DNA from: an uncultured Pseudomonadota bacterium
Lineage (GTDB): Bacteria; Myxococcota_A; Bradymonadia; Bradymonadales; GCA-2716585
Direction of reading: 5' to 3'
Assembly (NCBI GenBank): GCA_937123825.1
Contig: CAKZKQ010000313.1
Coordinates: forward strand, 1-64,000
DNA length: 64,000 bases
Under the pieces are notes generated by a model. The model saw nothing but the letters and a program-made list of their open reading frames with translations, was not told the DNA's origin and searched no databases. The stretch's first letter is position 1. Each line of letters begins with the position of its first letter. Shown in pieces: positions 43,842 through 54,048 of this stretch. The translations under genes were made by a program, and so were the position numbers.

Positions 43842-45719
43842 GTGAACGACCCCCGGCAGATCCTGCGCCAGAAGTACGGCTTCGATTTTCCCGACTCCTT
43901 TTTTGAGTTCAAGCGCTTTGTAGACCTCGCCAAGACCAAGGGCCTGTCACTCTACGACGCGCTGGACATGTCGCTGGGTGACGTCTTTGAGGTCTTCAAC
44001 CCCGAACTGGATCTGGAGAACTTCGACCCGGTGGAGAAGTCGCGCTATTACTGCGACCCACCCGAGTTCTTCACCGTCCTCTACGGCCACACCGACGGCC
44101 TGCACTGGGGCTACTGGGTCGATGGCCACAGCGCCGATGAGTACCCCGTGGTCAGCTACTACCACAGCGACGCCTACGAGCTTGGCAGCGACGGCGACGG
44201 GCTCTTTGAGGCGCTGCGTTACCGGATGGAGCAAGCCCACAGCGGCTACCTGGACAACGCCCATTACGCACCCCACGACGAAGAAGAGCAGGCACACTGC
44301 ACCCAGCAGCTGACCCGGATCGAAGCCCTGCGCCAGGCCCTGTCGGGCTTTCCCACCTCGGAGAGAAAAGAAACCGGCGAAGCCTACATTGACCGCTACG
44401 GCGGCGTGCCGCGCGATGTCCTGGCGCCGACCTACGAGGGCATGGGGCTGGTCGCCCCCGAACACCTCTTCAGGCCGCTGGCCTTTGACCCGTTCTCGAC
44501 CGCGCACGGCTATCGCCCCAACGACGACAGCGCCCAGCGGCTCTACGAAGAGGGCCTGCGCGCCTTGGAAGAGGGCTTCCCTGCCACGGCGCTCAAAATC
44601 GGCCGCGACCTGTGGATTTTTAGCGATTACGCCGAACTCTCTGCCAACCTGCTCGACGCCGCTTACGACGCCATGGGCCTTGGCGCCCAGCGCCAGATCG
44701 TGCGCCGCTTCCGCATGGGCCGCAGCGCCGCCGACCTGCCCGAGTACCAAAAGGCGCTGGACAACCCCCAGGAACACGGCACTGGACTGCACTTTGGCGG
44801 CAAAAATGTCGTCTCCATCCCCGACTCCATCGCCACACTCCAGCACCTGACCCACCTGACGGCCTACAACAACCGCCTGACCACCCTGCCCCAGGCCATC
44901 GGAGAACTGCCCGCCCTCAAATGGGTCAACCTCTCCGACAACCGCCTCGAAGGCTTCCCCACGGCGCTCTTTGGCCTCGAAAGCCTCGAACACCTGGACC
45001 TGACCCGCAACAGCGGCGTCGACACCATCCCCAACGATCCCCGTGGCTTGCCTGGGCTCAAACACATCAAAATCAACGGCCTCCAATGGACCCGCTTCCC
45101 CGAGGCCGTCGCCGCATGGCCAGCCCTCGAAACGCTGGAATTTGCCAGCTCCGTGGCCATCGACACGCTGCCTGCGGCGTTGGGACAGATGACCTCGCTG
45201 CGCAAGCTGGTGCTGCAAACTCGCACACCGCTCCAACACGTGGACCCAGCCATCGCGCAGGCCACCGCGCTGGAAATCATCGTCTATGGCTCCATCATGG
45301 ACGGCTACGCTCACAGAGTGGAGATCCCAGACGCCTTCTTTGAGGCCCGCTCGGTCAAGTCACTGACCCTGGAGTGCAACCAGCGGCTGGTCATCCCCGA
45401 CGCGCTGGCCCGAATGACCGAACTGGAGACGCTGCGCCTGAGCGTCTACCAACTCGAAGAGGTGCCGCTGTCGGTCTGGAGACTCTCCAAGCTCAAAAAG
45501 CTCTCGCTTTCGGGCCGTTTGGGCAAAATCTCGGGGCGAATCGCCGCGCTGGAGGCCTTGGAAGAACTCGAATGCGGCGCCTGCCAGTTGACCACGCTCC
45601 CCGAGGCACTCGACGCCCTGCCCAACCTCAAGCGCATCCGCGCCTCCTACAACGAGTTCAGCCCCGCTGAGGCCGACCGCCTCAAGGCGCGCCTGAGCCA
45701 CATCGAGTTGATCCTCTAA
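43842..45719 (+). CDS. leucine-rich-repeat protein with unusual N-terminal domain
   Basis: 625 residues from a GTG with TAGGAG upstream. Residues about 1-130 (YGFDFPDSFFEFKRFVDLAK, read in parts; DPPEFFTVLYGHTDGLHWGYWVDG) look like the DUF2228 / 'ADP-ribosylation family' or SMI1-KNR4-like N-domain, though the match is by memory. From about 320 on come at least ten leucine-rich repeats of 20-23 residues, such as LTTLPQAIGELPALKWVNLS and LEGFPTALFGLESLEHLDLT. No signal peptide; cytoplasmic. Such combinations are found near toxin-immunity loci, but no toxin gene is adjacent. Confidence 0.83.
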   Translation: MNDPRQILRQKYGFDFPDSFFEFKRFVDLAKTKGLSLYDALDMSLGDVFEVFNPELDLENFDPVEKSRYYCDPPEFFTVLYGHTDGLHWGYWVDGHSADEYPVVSYYHSDAYELGSDGDGLFEALRYRMEQAHSGYLDNAHYAPHDEEEQAHCTQQLTRIEALRQALSGFPTSERKETGEAYIDRYGGVPRDVLAPTYEGMGLVAPEHLFRPLAFDPFSTAHGYRPNDDSAQRLYEEGLRALEEGFPATALKIGRDLWIFSDYAELSANLLDAAYDAMGLGAQRQIVRRFRMGRSAADLPEYQKALDNPQEHGTGLHFGGKNVVSIPDSIATLQHLTHLTAYNNRLTTLPQAIGELPALKWVNLSDNRLEGFPTALFGLESLEHLDLTRNSGVDTIPNDPRGLPGLKHIKINGLQWTRFPEAVAAWPALETLEFASSVAIDTLPAALGQMTSLRKLVLQTRTPLQHVDPAIAQATALEIIVYGSIMDGYAHRVEIPDAFFEARSVKSLTLECNQRLVIPDALARMTELETLRLSVYQLEEVPLSVWRLSKLKKLSLSGRLGKISGRIAALEALEELECGACQLTTLPEALDALPNLKRIRASYNEFSPAEADRLKARLSHIELIL

Positions 45720-45759
45720 ACAGAGCGGCAACCCAAACCCACCCGCGGCGCCAAACCGT

Positions 45760-48700
45760 TCACTGGGCCTCGGTGTCCTTGACGTGAAGCTCAAAGGTGC
45801 CGCTGTGGCCGCGCACCTGGGTCTGGTAGAGCAGCGACGCGCTCGCCGGAGGCACGGTAAAGCGTCCGGCCAGCTCGGCGCGCATCACCACACCGCTGGT
45901 GGCCTTGTAACTGGTCTGCTCATAGTGGGAGTCAACACCCCGGGTGCGATCCTCGCGCATGTTGAACCCATGGATGTCGGAGAGCCTCACAAAGCGGGCA
46001 TCATCCCGGGGCACAATCTCACACGAGGCCGGGCGCGGATCTTCAATGACCAGATAACGCATCGCCTGCTTCAAGACGTTGGTCACCGTCACCTCGCTGT
46101 AAATCCGGGCGCCTCGCTCTATCGTGTCCCCAGACTTCAACTCGGCGCCCTTTTCACCGTTTTCCCCCACCAAAAAGACGCGACGCTCCACCTCAAGGCC
46201 CTGCTCATGCGCCTTCATCGACACCCCTTCGCGGCGGTAGGACACCTCCAGGCGGAACATCGCCCGGCTGCCTTCAGGGGCCTCAAAGCGCAACTCATTC
46301 AGACCGCGCTTGAGCAGTGAACCGGGCAGCTTGATCCGCTGGGTCAGACCATCCTTGAACTCAACGCGCTGCGGCGCGCTCTGGCCGATGGTGAAGGAGA
46401 GGGTCTGGCGCTTGCCGCCCTTGGCACCCTTGGCCGCCACATAATCGGACATGGCGTAGATGATCATGGCGGTGTCTTTGGTCGAGTTCCACTTGCGGCC
46501 GCGCTTGGTGGTCATGAAGAACTTGATCACCGGGGCAATGAGTTCATCGTCGGGGTTGTAGGCCACCAACGCCTTGAGGGCCGCGGCGGTGATCTCAAAG
46601 CGGTCGTCGCCCCAACGGGAGAAGCCCGCCGTGGTCCAATGCACCATGCCCGACTTTTTGACCGCGCGGGCGCGCAGGCGGTCTGCCAGCGCCCTGGCCA
46701 ACGAGCGCTTCTTGGCTTTGGCGGCCATCTCCAGGCTCATCGCCAGCGCATAGTCCGACAACCTGCCCGCGCTGGCCTCAACCTCGATAAACTCCCACCA
46801 ACCTTTCTCCAACGGGCGACTCATGCTGTAGACGTACATGTTGAAGATGCGGTCGGCGGCCTGCTGGCGGCCCATGGCGCGAATGAACTGGTTCAGGCGC
46901 GCCAGCCCTTTGTCCAGCGCCATCTTGTTGTTCACAGGGTAACCCGCCGCCTCGGCTTGCAAGAGGCCGTAGAGGGCGTAGGGCGTCATCATCTCGTGAG
47001 TGTTGCCCTGGCCGTACCAACCCCAACCGCCATCGGGCTTCTGAAGCTGAAGCAGGCGCTTGATGCCAGCATTGACGACCTTGGGCAAGCGCGCCTGGAG
47101 GCCGTTGTGTTTGGTGCCGGTCAACTCCAGAATTTTGGCCACGCGGATGGCGGGCAAAAAGCGGCTCATGGTCTGCTCGACGCAGCCGTAGGGGTACTGC
47201 ACCAGGTAATCGAGGGTATCGACCATGTCCGCCACCAGCGACGGCGTCAGCGCCACCTCGATCTGGGCGGTGTCCAGGTCCACATCCTCGTCCACCTCCA
47301 CGTCAAAGGCGCCGGTGGCCAGCCCCGCGTGAGAGATCACCTCGTTGGCGGCCGGATAGGCCACGTTGATCCGCTTGAGCGAGGCGTCCGAGCCCAGCGG
47401 ACCTTTGACGGACATCAAGAGCTGCACCTGCCCCTCTTTGGCGGGCCTGTAGGTCCAGTACACCGGCGCGCTCTGGCCCGCCTCAAGGTCGATCTCCACG
47501 GTCGGCTTGGAGAGGATCTGACCCTGGTCGGCCTCAAAGTGCACCGTGAGCGTCTGGGGCTGGGAGGACTGGTTGTGGACCTTGGCAAAAAGCTCCACCT
47601 CATCACCCACCGTGAAGATCCGGGGAATCATGGGCCAGACCATCACGGGCCGGAAGGTCTTGAAGCGCGTCGCGGCCTGACCCACGCGGGTGTCGGGCGA
47701 AACGGCCTTGACGACCACGCGCCAGTTGGTCAACGAGTCGGGGAGCTTGAAGGTGACCGTGGCCTTGCCGTCGGCGTTGGTGCGGGTCAGGCCCGACCAG
47801 TGCGCCAGATCCGAAAAGTCGCGGCGAACCGGAATCTGCCCCCCTTCGGTGTCCATCGGCGCCACGGCCCCGGCAGGCGGCGCCGAGTGCATCGCCTGGG
47901 CTGACACCTCTGAGAAGACGGCGTTGCCGGTGACGGCGACGTTGTTGGAGAAATGGGCGTCGCCGCGCGCGCGGCCCCGAAACCCAGCGTTGAACTGGAA
48001 CTGGGATTCACCGCCCCAGCCAAGCGCAAAACGGTTGCCGAACACCACCCGATCGCCCCGCAACGCAATGTCAACGTTTCTGGCCGACAGGCGCAGCATC
48101 TCAAAGAAGCTCTTGTCTTCCCACCCCTCCTCAAGACGCACGTAGGGGTAATGGCCCTGAACATCAAGAGAGAGCCCCAGGACATCCAACATCATCCTGA
48201 ACTGATAATGGTGGATGTTGTGGTTGTCCCTGAACTGCGCAAGCTGGTTGGTGAGCGTGTTTTTGACCTCCTCATTGGTCTCTTTCTCAGCGCGCTCTGT
48301 GAGGCGCTCGCGAAGCTCGCCCATCGTCACACCGCCCAGACGCCGCTCCAACGCCTTCAAATTGCGCTCGGCGTGCACGCGCTCATCGGCCAGAAAGAAA
48401 CTGCGGATGTCGGCGCTGCGATCGGGCGCCAGACCCAGCAGCGACATGTCGTAGACCGACACCGCCAGATCCACATCGGCGCCGCCAACCACGTCAATGT
48501 CCAGCGTCACCTCCTGGCCCGGCTCATAGACCGACTTGTGCTCCACGCCGATCTCCAGGACCTGCGCTTTGGGGCTGACGCGGAAGAAACGATCCGCGAG
48601 GTGCGTCTTGCCGTTGGCGTCGGGATACACCACGCTGACGACCGCGCCGCGCGACAAACCTTTGGGCAAAGCGACCTCAAAGGGCTGCTGGGTGCTGCCG

Positions 48701-50514
48701 ATCACCAGCGGCCTCCAGACCTTCAACCCCGAGCCGTCGCGCACCGACAAGAGCGCCCGCGCACCCACAAAGCGGCTGTGGACCACGCCGCGCAGCGGCT
48801 GACCCGCCTTAAGCTCGTCGCGCTCCAACGCCAACTCAAACCCCGGGATCGCCTCCTCGGCCTGCACCACAAAGCCGACCTCCTCCTGCACCGACTCTGC
48901 GCCGTGCTGGGCCGACACCACGACCTTGTACGCGCCAGGGCTGGCCAGGGTAAAATCGCCCCGACCACCCACCAGCGAATGCAGCCCGATCATGTCTCGG
49001 TCGATGGTCTGGGTCACCGGCGTGAACCAACGCGGCGCCGCCCAACTGCGCGTGTTGTTCAAGTAGAGGCCGGTGTTTGCCTGATAGCCCCCCAAACCAC
49101 CATACACCTGGTAACCACCGTAGACCTGACCCGAAGAGCCCTCTTTGAGCCGCACCAGCGCCGCCGAGTAAGTCGCCTCCAACGGACGGCCATGCTCATC
49201 AAAGAGCTTGGCGTCGACCTTGACCGGCTCACCGGGCCGAACCCGAATATGGGACGCCTCCAACGAGAGCCGGTGCGTGTTGGCATTCTCCTTCAAAGAC
49301 ACCGTCCGGGACGCGCGCTGCTCTCGCCCGTTTTCATCGATCATGACCGCAGAGACCTGAACGCTGGCCCCCACATCGATCCACCGCGTCTCCAACGGCA
49401 GCTCATAGCGCGCCTCGCCGTCTTTGAGCACCACCTCAGACTCCACCATCGAGAGCACACGACGAGACACGGCGCTAACGCCAACGCGACTGGCACCGGC
49501 CATCACCATCAGCCGCTCATCTTCGGGCAACAACTCCACCGCCGGCCAACTCCCGGCGTTGAACCCGTGGTAGGCAAACTCGCTGGGCTTGAGCCCATCA
49601 CCGCCGCTGTGGCCAAGCTTGTCATCGCGCACGACCTGGGCCGTAAACTTCATCTGGCTGCCGGCCACCGGCTCCCCCATAAAGTCCTGGGGGCGAAAGG
49701 CCAGATGCAGCGTGCTGTCCTTGCGCTCAGCCTCGATTTTGACCTTGACCTTGGACTTGCGAAACTCGCCCAGCTTCACCGACGCCTGGCCCGCCATGTC
49801 CTTGATGGACAGCGAGTAGGTGTCGAGCGCGTCACCACTGGAGAACTCGTAAGAGCCGCTGACGCGACCCTGGGCATCGGTGCGCAGCTTCATGCGCGCG
49901 GCGGTCAACTGAGCGCTGTCGGACTTGAGCAGGACCTCAACGTCCTGGTTGGCCACGGGCTCAAACCCGCCGGTGGGGTTGGGTTTTCGCACCCAGGCCA
50001 CAAAGTGCAGCGGCTGCTCGGGGCGATAGAGGGTTCGATCCACAAAAATATAGGCCGCGGCGTCAGTGACCGCAGGCGGCGCCAGACTCACGCGGTAGGC
50101 CAAGTCGCCATAAACCACCTCGGCGCCCGTCGGCTCATCGACCTTGTAGACCCATTCAAAGGTCCGATTGGCGCTGATCGGCGCGTCCGCTGCCAATTTG
50201 CCGTCCAGGTGGATTTGCACCGAGCCCTTGTCCAAAGGGGCCTCGCCGCTGATCCAGCCCAAAAGCCGGTATCCATCGGCGGTGACGTGCAACCGCATCG
50301 GGTTGGCCGCTGGCTGCCCCTCGGGATGCAACGGGGCGCGCTCCAGGCGTCCTTGATGACCGCCCAACTGCTGGGGACTGGAGACGGGCACGTCGAGAGG
50401 GTTGGGAGAGGGCGGATCGATGACCTCGGCCCCGGCGTTGGGATGACACGCTGCACCACACAGCGCCAACAAGAGGCCGCACAACACCAAACCAAGAGAG
50501 AACGTCCTGAACAT
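45760..50514 (-). CDS. alpha-2-macroglobulin family lipoprotein with thioester
   Basis: 1584 residues, full length for the bacterial family. A lipobox (CGAAC) directs it to the envelope. Successive macroglobulin domains include a clear MG2 (AYIFVDRTLYRPEQPLHF). The thioester motif YGCVEQ (Cys1111-Val-Glu-Gln1114) is intact, followed by the terpenoid-cyclase-like helical domain and the C-terminal receptor-like domain. The protein traps proteases covalently in the periplasm, guarding the cell after envelope damage. In many bacteria the partner is a class C penicillin-binding protein; none is adjacent here. A methyltransferase gene lies upstream on the same strand. Confidence 0.95.
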   Translation of the reverse strand: MFRTFSLGLVLCGLLLALCGAACHPNAGAEVIDPPSPNPLDVPVSSPQQLGGHQGRLERAPLHPEGQPAANPMRLHVTADGYRLLGWISGEAPLDKGSVQIHLDGKLAADAPISANRTFEWVYKVDEPTGAEVVYGDLAYRVSLAPPAVTDAAAYIFVDRTLYRPEQPLHFVAWVRKPNPTGGFEPVANQDVEVLLKSDSAQLTAARMKLRTDAQGRVSGSYEFSSGDALDTYSLSIKDMAGQASVKLGEFRKSKVKVKIEAERKDSTLHLAFRPQDFMGEPVAGSQMKFTAQVVRDDKLGHSGGDGLKPSEFAYHGFNAGSWPAVELLPEDERLMVMAGASRVGVSAVSRRVLSMVESEVVLKDGEARYELPLETRWIDVGASVQVSAVMIDENGREQRASRTVSLKENANTHRLSLEASHIRVRPGEPVKVDAKLFDEHGRPLEATYSAALVRLKEGSSGQVYGGYQVYGGLGGYQANTGLYLNNTRSWAAPRWFTPVTQTIDRDMIGLHSLVGGRGDFTLASPGAYKVVVSAQHGAESVQEEVGFVVQAEEAIPGFELALERDELKAGQPLRGVVHSRFVGARALLSVRDGSGLKVWRPLVIGSTQQPFEVALPKGLSRGAVVSVVYPDANGKTHLADRFFRVSPKAQVLEIGVEHKSVYEPGQEVTLDIDVVGGADVDLAVSVYDMSLLGLAPDRSADIRSFFLADERVHAERNLKALERRLGGVTMGELRERLTERAEKETNEEVKNTLTNQLAQFRDNHNIHHYQFRMMLDVLGLSLDVQGHYPYVRLEEGWEDKSFFEMLRLSARNVDIALRGDRVVFGNRFALGWGGESQFQFNAGFRGRARGDAHFSNNVAVTGNAVFSEVSAQAMHSAPPAGAVAPMDTEGGQIPVRRDFSDLAHWSGLTRTNADGKATVTFKLPDSLTNWRVVVKAVSPDTRVGQAATRFKTFRPVMVWPMIPRIFTVGDEVELFAKVHNQSSQPQTLTVHFEADQGQILSKPTVEIDLEAGQSAPVYWTYRPAKEGQVQLLMSVKGPLGSDASLKRINVAYPAANEVISHAGLATGAFDVEVDEDVDLDTAQIEVALTPSLVADMVDTLDYLVQYPYGCVEQTMSRFLPAIRVAKILELTGTKHNGLQARLPKVVNAGIKRLLQLQKPDGGWGWYGQGNTHEMMTPYALYGLLQAEAAGYPVNNKMALDKGLARLNQFIRAMGRQQAADRIFNMYVYSMSRPLEKGWWEFIEVEASAGRLSDYALAMSLEMAAKAKKRSLARALADRLRARAVKKSGMVHWTTAGFSRWGDDRFEITAAALKALVAYNPDDELIAPVIKFFMTTKRGRKWNSTKDTAMIIYAMSDYVAAKGAKGGKRQTLSFTIGQSAPQRVEFKDGLTQRIKLPGSLLKRGLNELRFEAPEGSRAMFRLEVSYRREGVSMKAHEQGLEVERRVFLVGENGEKGAELKSGDTIERGARIYSEVTVTNVLKQAMRYLVIEDPRPASCEIVPRDDARFVRLSDIHGFNMREDRTRGVDSHYEQTSYKATSGVVMRAELAGRFTVPPASASLLYQTQVRGHSGTFELHVKDTEAQ

Positions 50515-50675
50515 TGCGTTGGATCCCTGTCAGGTGGGTCGCAAAAACGCCGACCCGAAATGCGTCACCAGAAAGAAGACCGGACAAACGCACCCCGTCA
50601 GGGCCCACAAACACGCCGCCGCTTTCCTGGTGGTCACTCAAACGTCACCCACCACCGCAGCGATCTAAAATTCTT

Positions 50676-51413
50676 TCAGGACCGGGGCTTGAGCCCCACA
50701 AAGTTCTGGCGGCCCCACTTGTCCCCAAAGCACGCCGCCTCAAAACCCACCTCTTTCAAAAGCTCAAACCACGTGTCCCTGGAAAAGAGCCCGACCACGT
50801 GGTGATCGTGAACCACCTGCATCGGCTGACCCTCTTCAAGGAGCATGTAGGTGTAATGGACGTCGTAGCAGGTGGCGCCCGGCTCGGGCTCAAGGGTCCA
50901 CTCCATGTAGCGGGCGCTGCGACCCTCACCGTCATGGCCGCCCTGAAGCGTGTCGGCGTCAAAGGTCTCCTCGACGCAGTCGGGCAAAAAGATGGCCGCG
51001 CCGCCCGGCTCCAGATGCTCCCAGGCCGTCTTGATGGCCGCCAGCAAATCCTCGGGGGTCAGCATGTACATGATGGCGTCGTGCACCAACACAGACTCAA
51101 AGGTCCGACCCAGGCGCAACTGACGCATGTCACCCTGGATGTGCTCCAAACCGGGGTTCAAAGTGACGCTCAAATCGAGCATGGGCTGGGCCAGATCCGT
51201 CAACACCAACGTCTCCAGGCTCTCCTTGAGGTGCGAGGCCGTGTTGCCCCCTCCCGAACCCAACTCCAACATCGTCTTGGGCGCCTGACCCCGGACCTCA
51301 CCCAAAAGCCCCAAAATCAGTGACGCCTCTTCGTCGTACTCCTCGGGGGGAGAGATCAGGTGGAACCACGGCGCCACTGCGCCGTACATCAGGGGCAAAG
51401 AAGAATCGCTCAT
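50676..51413 (-). CDS. class I SAM-dependent methyltransferase
   Basis: 245 residues from the ATG at 51413 (GGGAGG upstream); a longer frame to 51782 is unlikely. The Rossmann fold motifs are MLELGSGGGNTASHL (motif I), VLTDLAQPMLDLS (acidic end of beta2), HIQGDMRQLRLG, and SVLVHDAIMYMLTPEDLLAAI (motif IV region). C-terminal motifs suggest a small-molecule or lipid methyltransferase of the methyltransf_25 type, substrate unknown. It lies 161 bases upstream of the alpha-2-macroglobulin gene and could be co-transcribed. Confidence 0.88.
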   Translation of the reverse strand: MSDSSLPLMYGAVAPWFHLISPPEEYDEEASLILGLLGEVRGQAPKTMLELGSGGGNTASHLKESLETLVLTDLAQPMLDLSVTLNPGLEHIQGDMRQLRLGRTFESVLVHDAIMYMLTPEDLLAAIKTAWEHLEPGGAAIFLPDCVEETFDADTLQGGHDGEGRSARYMEWTLEPEPGATCYDVHYTYMLLEEGQPMQVVHDHHVVGLFSRDTWFELLKEVGFEAACFGDKWGRQNFVGLKPRS

Positions 51414-51560
51414 GCTCACAAACCTCCCGGCGGCTGTCCAAAAAGAGGGGACTGTCCCACAGCGGCGTTTCGGATATCCTTTTGCAACAACCCACGTCAA
51501 ATCACACCGGGATGATCGTCTGTGAACACAGACATCATCCAACTTGCAGGGGTACCCGTC

Positions 51561-53018
51561 ATGGAAAAATTGCTCGCGTGCGTCGCCATCGGGATCGTCG
51601 TGCTCACCGCCGCACCCATCCACGCCCAAAACCCAGACCCCGCAGCGCAGACCCACCACACCTACGAAGCGTGCACCAAGCTCTACACTGACCTCGACTT
51701 CAAGCAGGCCGAAGGGTGCTTTGCCGCCTTTGTCGCACAGAACCCCACCAACCCACAGGCAAACGACGCGGTCCGGCTTCACCTTGAATGCGTGCTCAAG
51801 TCACAAAACGCCACCAACGCCGAGAAAGTGGCTCAAAAGTACCTTGATGACCCCGTCCTGTCCCAAAACCAGGACATCGTTAAGACCTGCCAGGACGCCA
51901 TCGTGCACATCCACTGGTCCCGGTGCGAAGCGTTCTACAGCCAAAGCGACTTCAAAAACGCCGCGTCGTGCTTTGAAGATCTGGCCACCAAGCACCCCGC
52001 CACCGCCATGACAGACAAAGCGCTCAACAACGCCGCCGTGGCGTTTTCCAAAAGCAACCAGCCCAACAAAGCGCTGGCCGCCTACCGAACCCTCTACACC
52101 CAACACCCCGACTCAATGCACGCCGAAGAGGCCCTGCGCTACTCCATCGTCATCCTCAAAAAAGAAGGCCAGCCCGACAAAGCCATCAAGCTGATGCAAA
52201 CCGCCATCCAGCGCTACCCCAAAAGCGATTACAGCGTCGACCTGAGCCTGGAGTTGATGGCGATGCACGCACAAGCAAAGCGCTTCGAGTTGGCCGCACA
52301 GCACGCCGAAGGCTTCACCCGACGCTATCCTCGCCATGAACACACCGCCACCGCCGCGCTCTGGCAAGGGCTGTGGTGGGAAAAGGCAGGCAAACCCGTC
52401 AAAGCCATCAAATCACACCAGCGCTTCATCAAAACCCACCGCCGCGCCGACACCAACATGCTCGCCACCGCCTGGGTCGCGCTGGCGCGCCTGCACCGAC
52501 TCCAAACAGGCTCCGCCCAACAAGCCCAGCAAGCCGCCCAGCGGGCGCTCAAACTCGTCGGCGCTCGCCCCGACGACATCCAACCAGATGTCGCCGCCGA
52601 AGCCTTCTTCATCATGGGCCAGCTCGAACACGACAAGACCCGCGCCGTCAAACTCAACATCACCAACCCCGACGACCTGACCAAAGCCCTCAAAAAGCGC
52701 ATGAAGCTGCTCAAAGACACCGAAGCGCTCTACATCAAGGTCATCTCACACGGGTCTGTGCAATGGTCGGTCGCGGCGCTCTACAGCGCAGGCATGCTCT
52801 ACACAGAGATGGCCGACGAGATGCGCGACACACCCGTCCCCCCAGGCATGGACGCCAACACCTACCGCCAAGCCATAGAGAATTTCGCTGTGAACATCGA
52901 AAACAAAGGGCACGAGTTCATCGCCGTGGCCGCCGAGAAGGCCGAAGAAACCCAACTCCAGACCGAGTACGCCAAACGCGCCCGGCAAGCCCACGATGCC
53001 ATCACCAAAGGCCCCTGA
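51561..53018 (+). CDS. secreted TPR-repeat protein
   Basis: 485 residues from the ATG at 51561 (MEKLLACVAIGIVVLTAAPIHAQ), a type I signal peptide; a GTG at 51522 is in frame but lacks a ribosome site. The mature protein is all helical with TPR-like pairs (TKLYTDLDFKQAEGCFAAFV, FYSQSDFKNAASCFEDLATK, ALAAYRTLYTQHPDSMHAEE, AIKLMQTAIQRYPKSDYSVD). The pattern resembles BamD/CpoB and the periplasmic TPR proteins of myxobacterial gliding clusters, but nothing nearby confirms such a role. Three or four Cys are present. It is convergent with the kinase gene at 53026. Confidence 0.83.
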   Translation: MEKLLACVAIGIVVLTAAPIHAQNPDPAAQTHHTYEACTKLYTDLDFKQAEGCFAAFVAQNPTNPQANDAVRLHLECVLKSQNATNAEKVAQKYLDDPVLSQNQDIVKTCQDAIVHIHWSRCEAFYSQSDFKNAASCFEDLATKHPATAMTDKALNNAAVAFSKSNQPNKALAAYRTLYTQHPDSMHAEEALRYSIVILKKEGQPDKAIKLMQTAIQRYPKSDYSVDLSLELMAMHAQAKRFELAAQHAEGFTRRYPRHEHTATAALWQGLWWEKAGKPVKAIKSHQRFIKTHRRADTNMLATAWVALARLHRLQTGSAQQAQQAAQRALKLVGARPDDIQPDVAAEAFFIMGQLEHDKTRAVKLNITNPDDLTKALKKRMKLLKDTEALYIKVISHGSVQWSVAALYSAGMLYTEMADEMRDTPVPPGMDANTYRQAIENFAVNIENKGHEFIAVAAEKAEETQLQTEYAKRARQAHDAITKGP

Positions 53019-53025
53019 AGGGACC

Positions 53026-53898
53026 TCAACCATCAAGCTGGTCGGGATCGACGCCCTGGAGGTACATCAGAAACTCTTCGCAGTCGGTCATCCGACCCTC
53101 GGGGTCTTTGCAGGTGGCCAACCGCGCGATCTCGATGAGCATCGGGTGAATGTCGCGCTCGTCGTGGTTCAGCACCGGGGCAGGGTCAAACTGCTGGGCC
53201 ATGATGGCGTCGGGCGACTCTCCGGCAAAAGCGCGGCGCCCGGTGAGCATTTCAAAGAAAATCAGGCCAATGGAGAAGAGGTCGCTGGCGGTAGATGCGG
53301 GCTCGCCCACAAGCTGCTCGGGGGCCATATAGCGGGGCGTGCCCACGATTTGACCGGGGGTGGTGATGGTCTGCCAGGGCTGGCCTGGCGGCGGACCGTC
53401 GATGAAGCTGGCGATGCCAAAATCCAGGATCTTGATCAGATCGTCGCCGTTGGGATCCTTGGTGATCATGATGTTGTCAGGCTTTAAGTCCCGATGCACC
53501 AGACCCCGGGCATGCACCTCTTCCAAACCCGCCAGGAGCTGGCGCGTCAGGCGCACCACGCGGCCAGGACTCAAAGGACCCTGCTCGATGAGCGCGGTCA
53601 GCGTCTGACCCTCAATGTACTCGGTGACGATGAAGGGACGAGCGACGTTTTCCCAACGAAAGTCGTAGATGGCCATCGTGTTGGGGTGGCTTAAGAGGCT
53701 CAAAAAACGGGCCTCTCGGCGAAAGCGCTCGCGTGGGTTGCGGTCGTGGGCGGCGGCGGTCAAAAATTTGAGCACGACCTGCCGATTCATCTCGACGTGG
53801 AGGGCCTTGAAGAGCACCGAATAGGGACCCTGGCCGAGCTTGTCGGCGATTTGATAGCGCTTATCAAAGAGCGCGCTCTGGCGTCCTTTCGGGCTCAC
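53026..53898 (-). CDS. Ser/Thr protein kinase (cytoplasmic)
   Basis: 290 residues from a GTG at 53898: GGGAGGAGAG sits directly upstream and decides this start over the ATGs at 53925 and 54042. It is a bare kinase domain with LGQGPYSVLFKA (glycine loop with Pro-Tyr in place of the usual Gly-Met), Lys44 (VVLKFL), HRD (135-137), DN (141-142), DFG (159-161), a GTPRYMAPEQ activation segment and DLFSIGLIFFEML. All catalytic residues are present. The PP2C-like gene lies 150 bases upstream on the same strand, suggesting an opposed kinase/phosphatase module. Confidence 0.93.
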   Translation of the reverse strand: MSPKGRQSALFDKRYQIADKLGQGPYSVLFKALHVEMNRQVVLKFLTAAAHDRNPRERFRREARFLSLLSHPNTMAIYDFRWENVARPFIVTEYIEGQTLTALIEQGPLSPGRVVRLTRQLLAGLEEVHARGLVHRDLKPDNIMITKDPNGDDLIKILDFGIASFIDGPPPGQPWQTITTPGQIVGTPRYMAPEQLVGEPASTASDLFSIGLIFFEMLTGRRAFAGESPDAIMAQQFDPAPVLNHDERDIHPMLIEIARLATCKDPEGRMTDCEEFLMYLQGVDPDQLDG

Positions 53899-54048
53899 AG
53901 TCTCTCCTCCCTGAACATCGTGCATCACCCCGCGCTTGTGGTCAGACGGGGTGCGGTGGCCATCGCCGCCGGGCGGCGGCAGGATCAGCATGCGTGTCAG
54001 GTGCCGCCCAGCGGCACCCAAATGGTCGCACAGTGCCAACACCCAGCG

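Noticed and set aside
47953..50805. A 950-codon plus-strand frame
   Set aside because: Lies antisense to the alpha-2-macroglobulin gene, which has clear domains. The antisense protein is His/Arg/Leu-rich with no motif, as expected in high-GC DNA.
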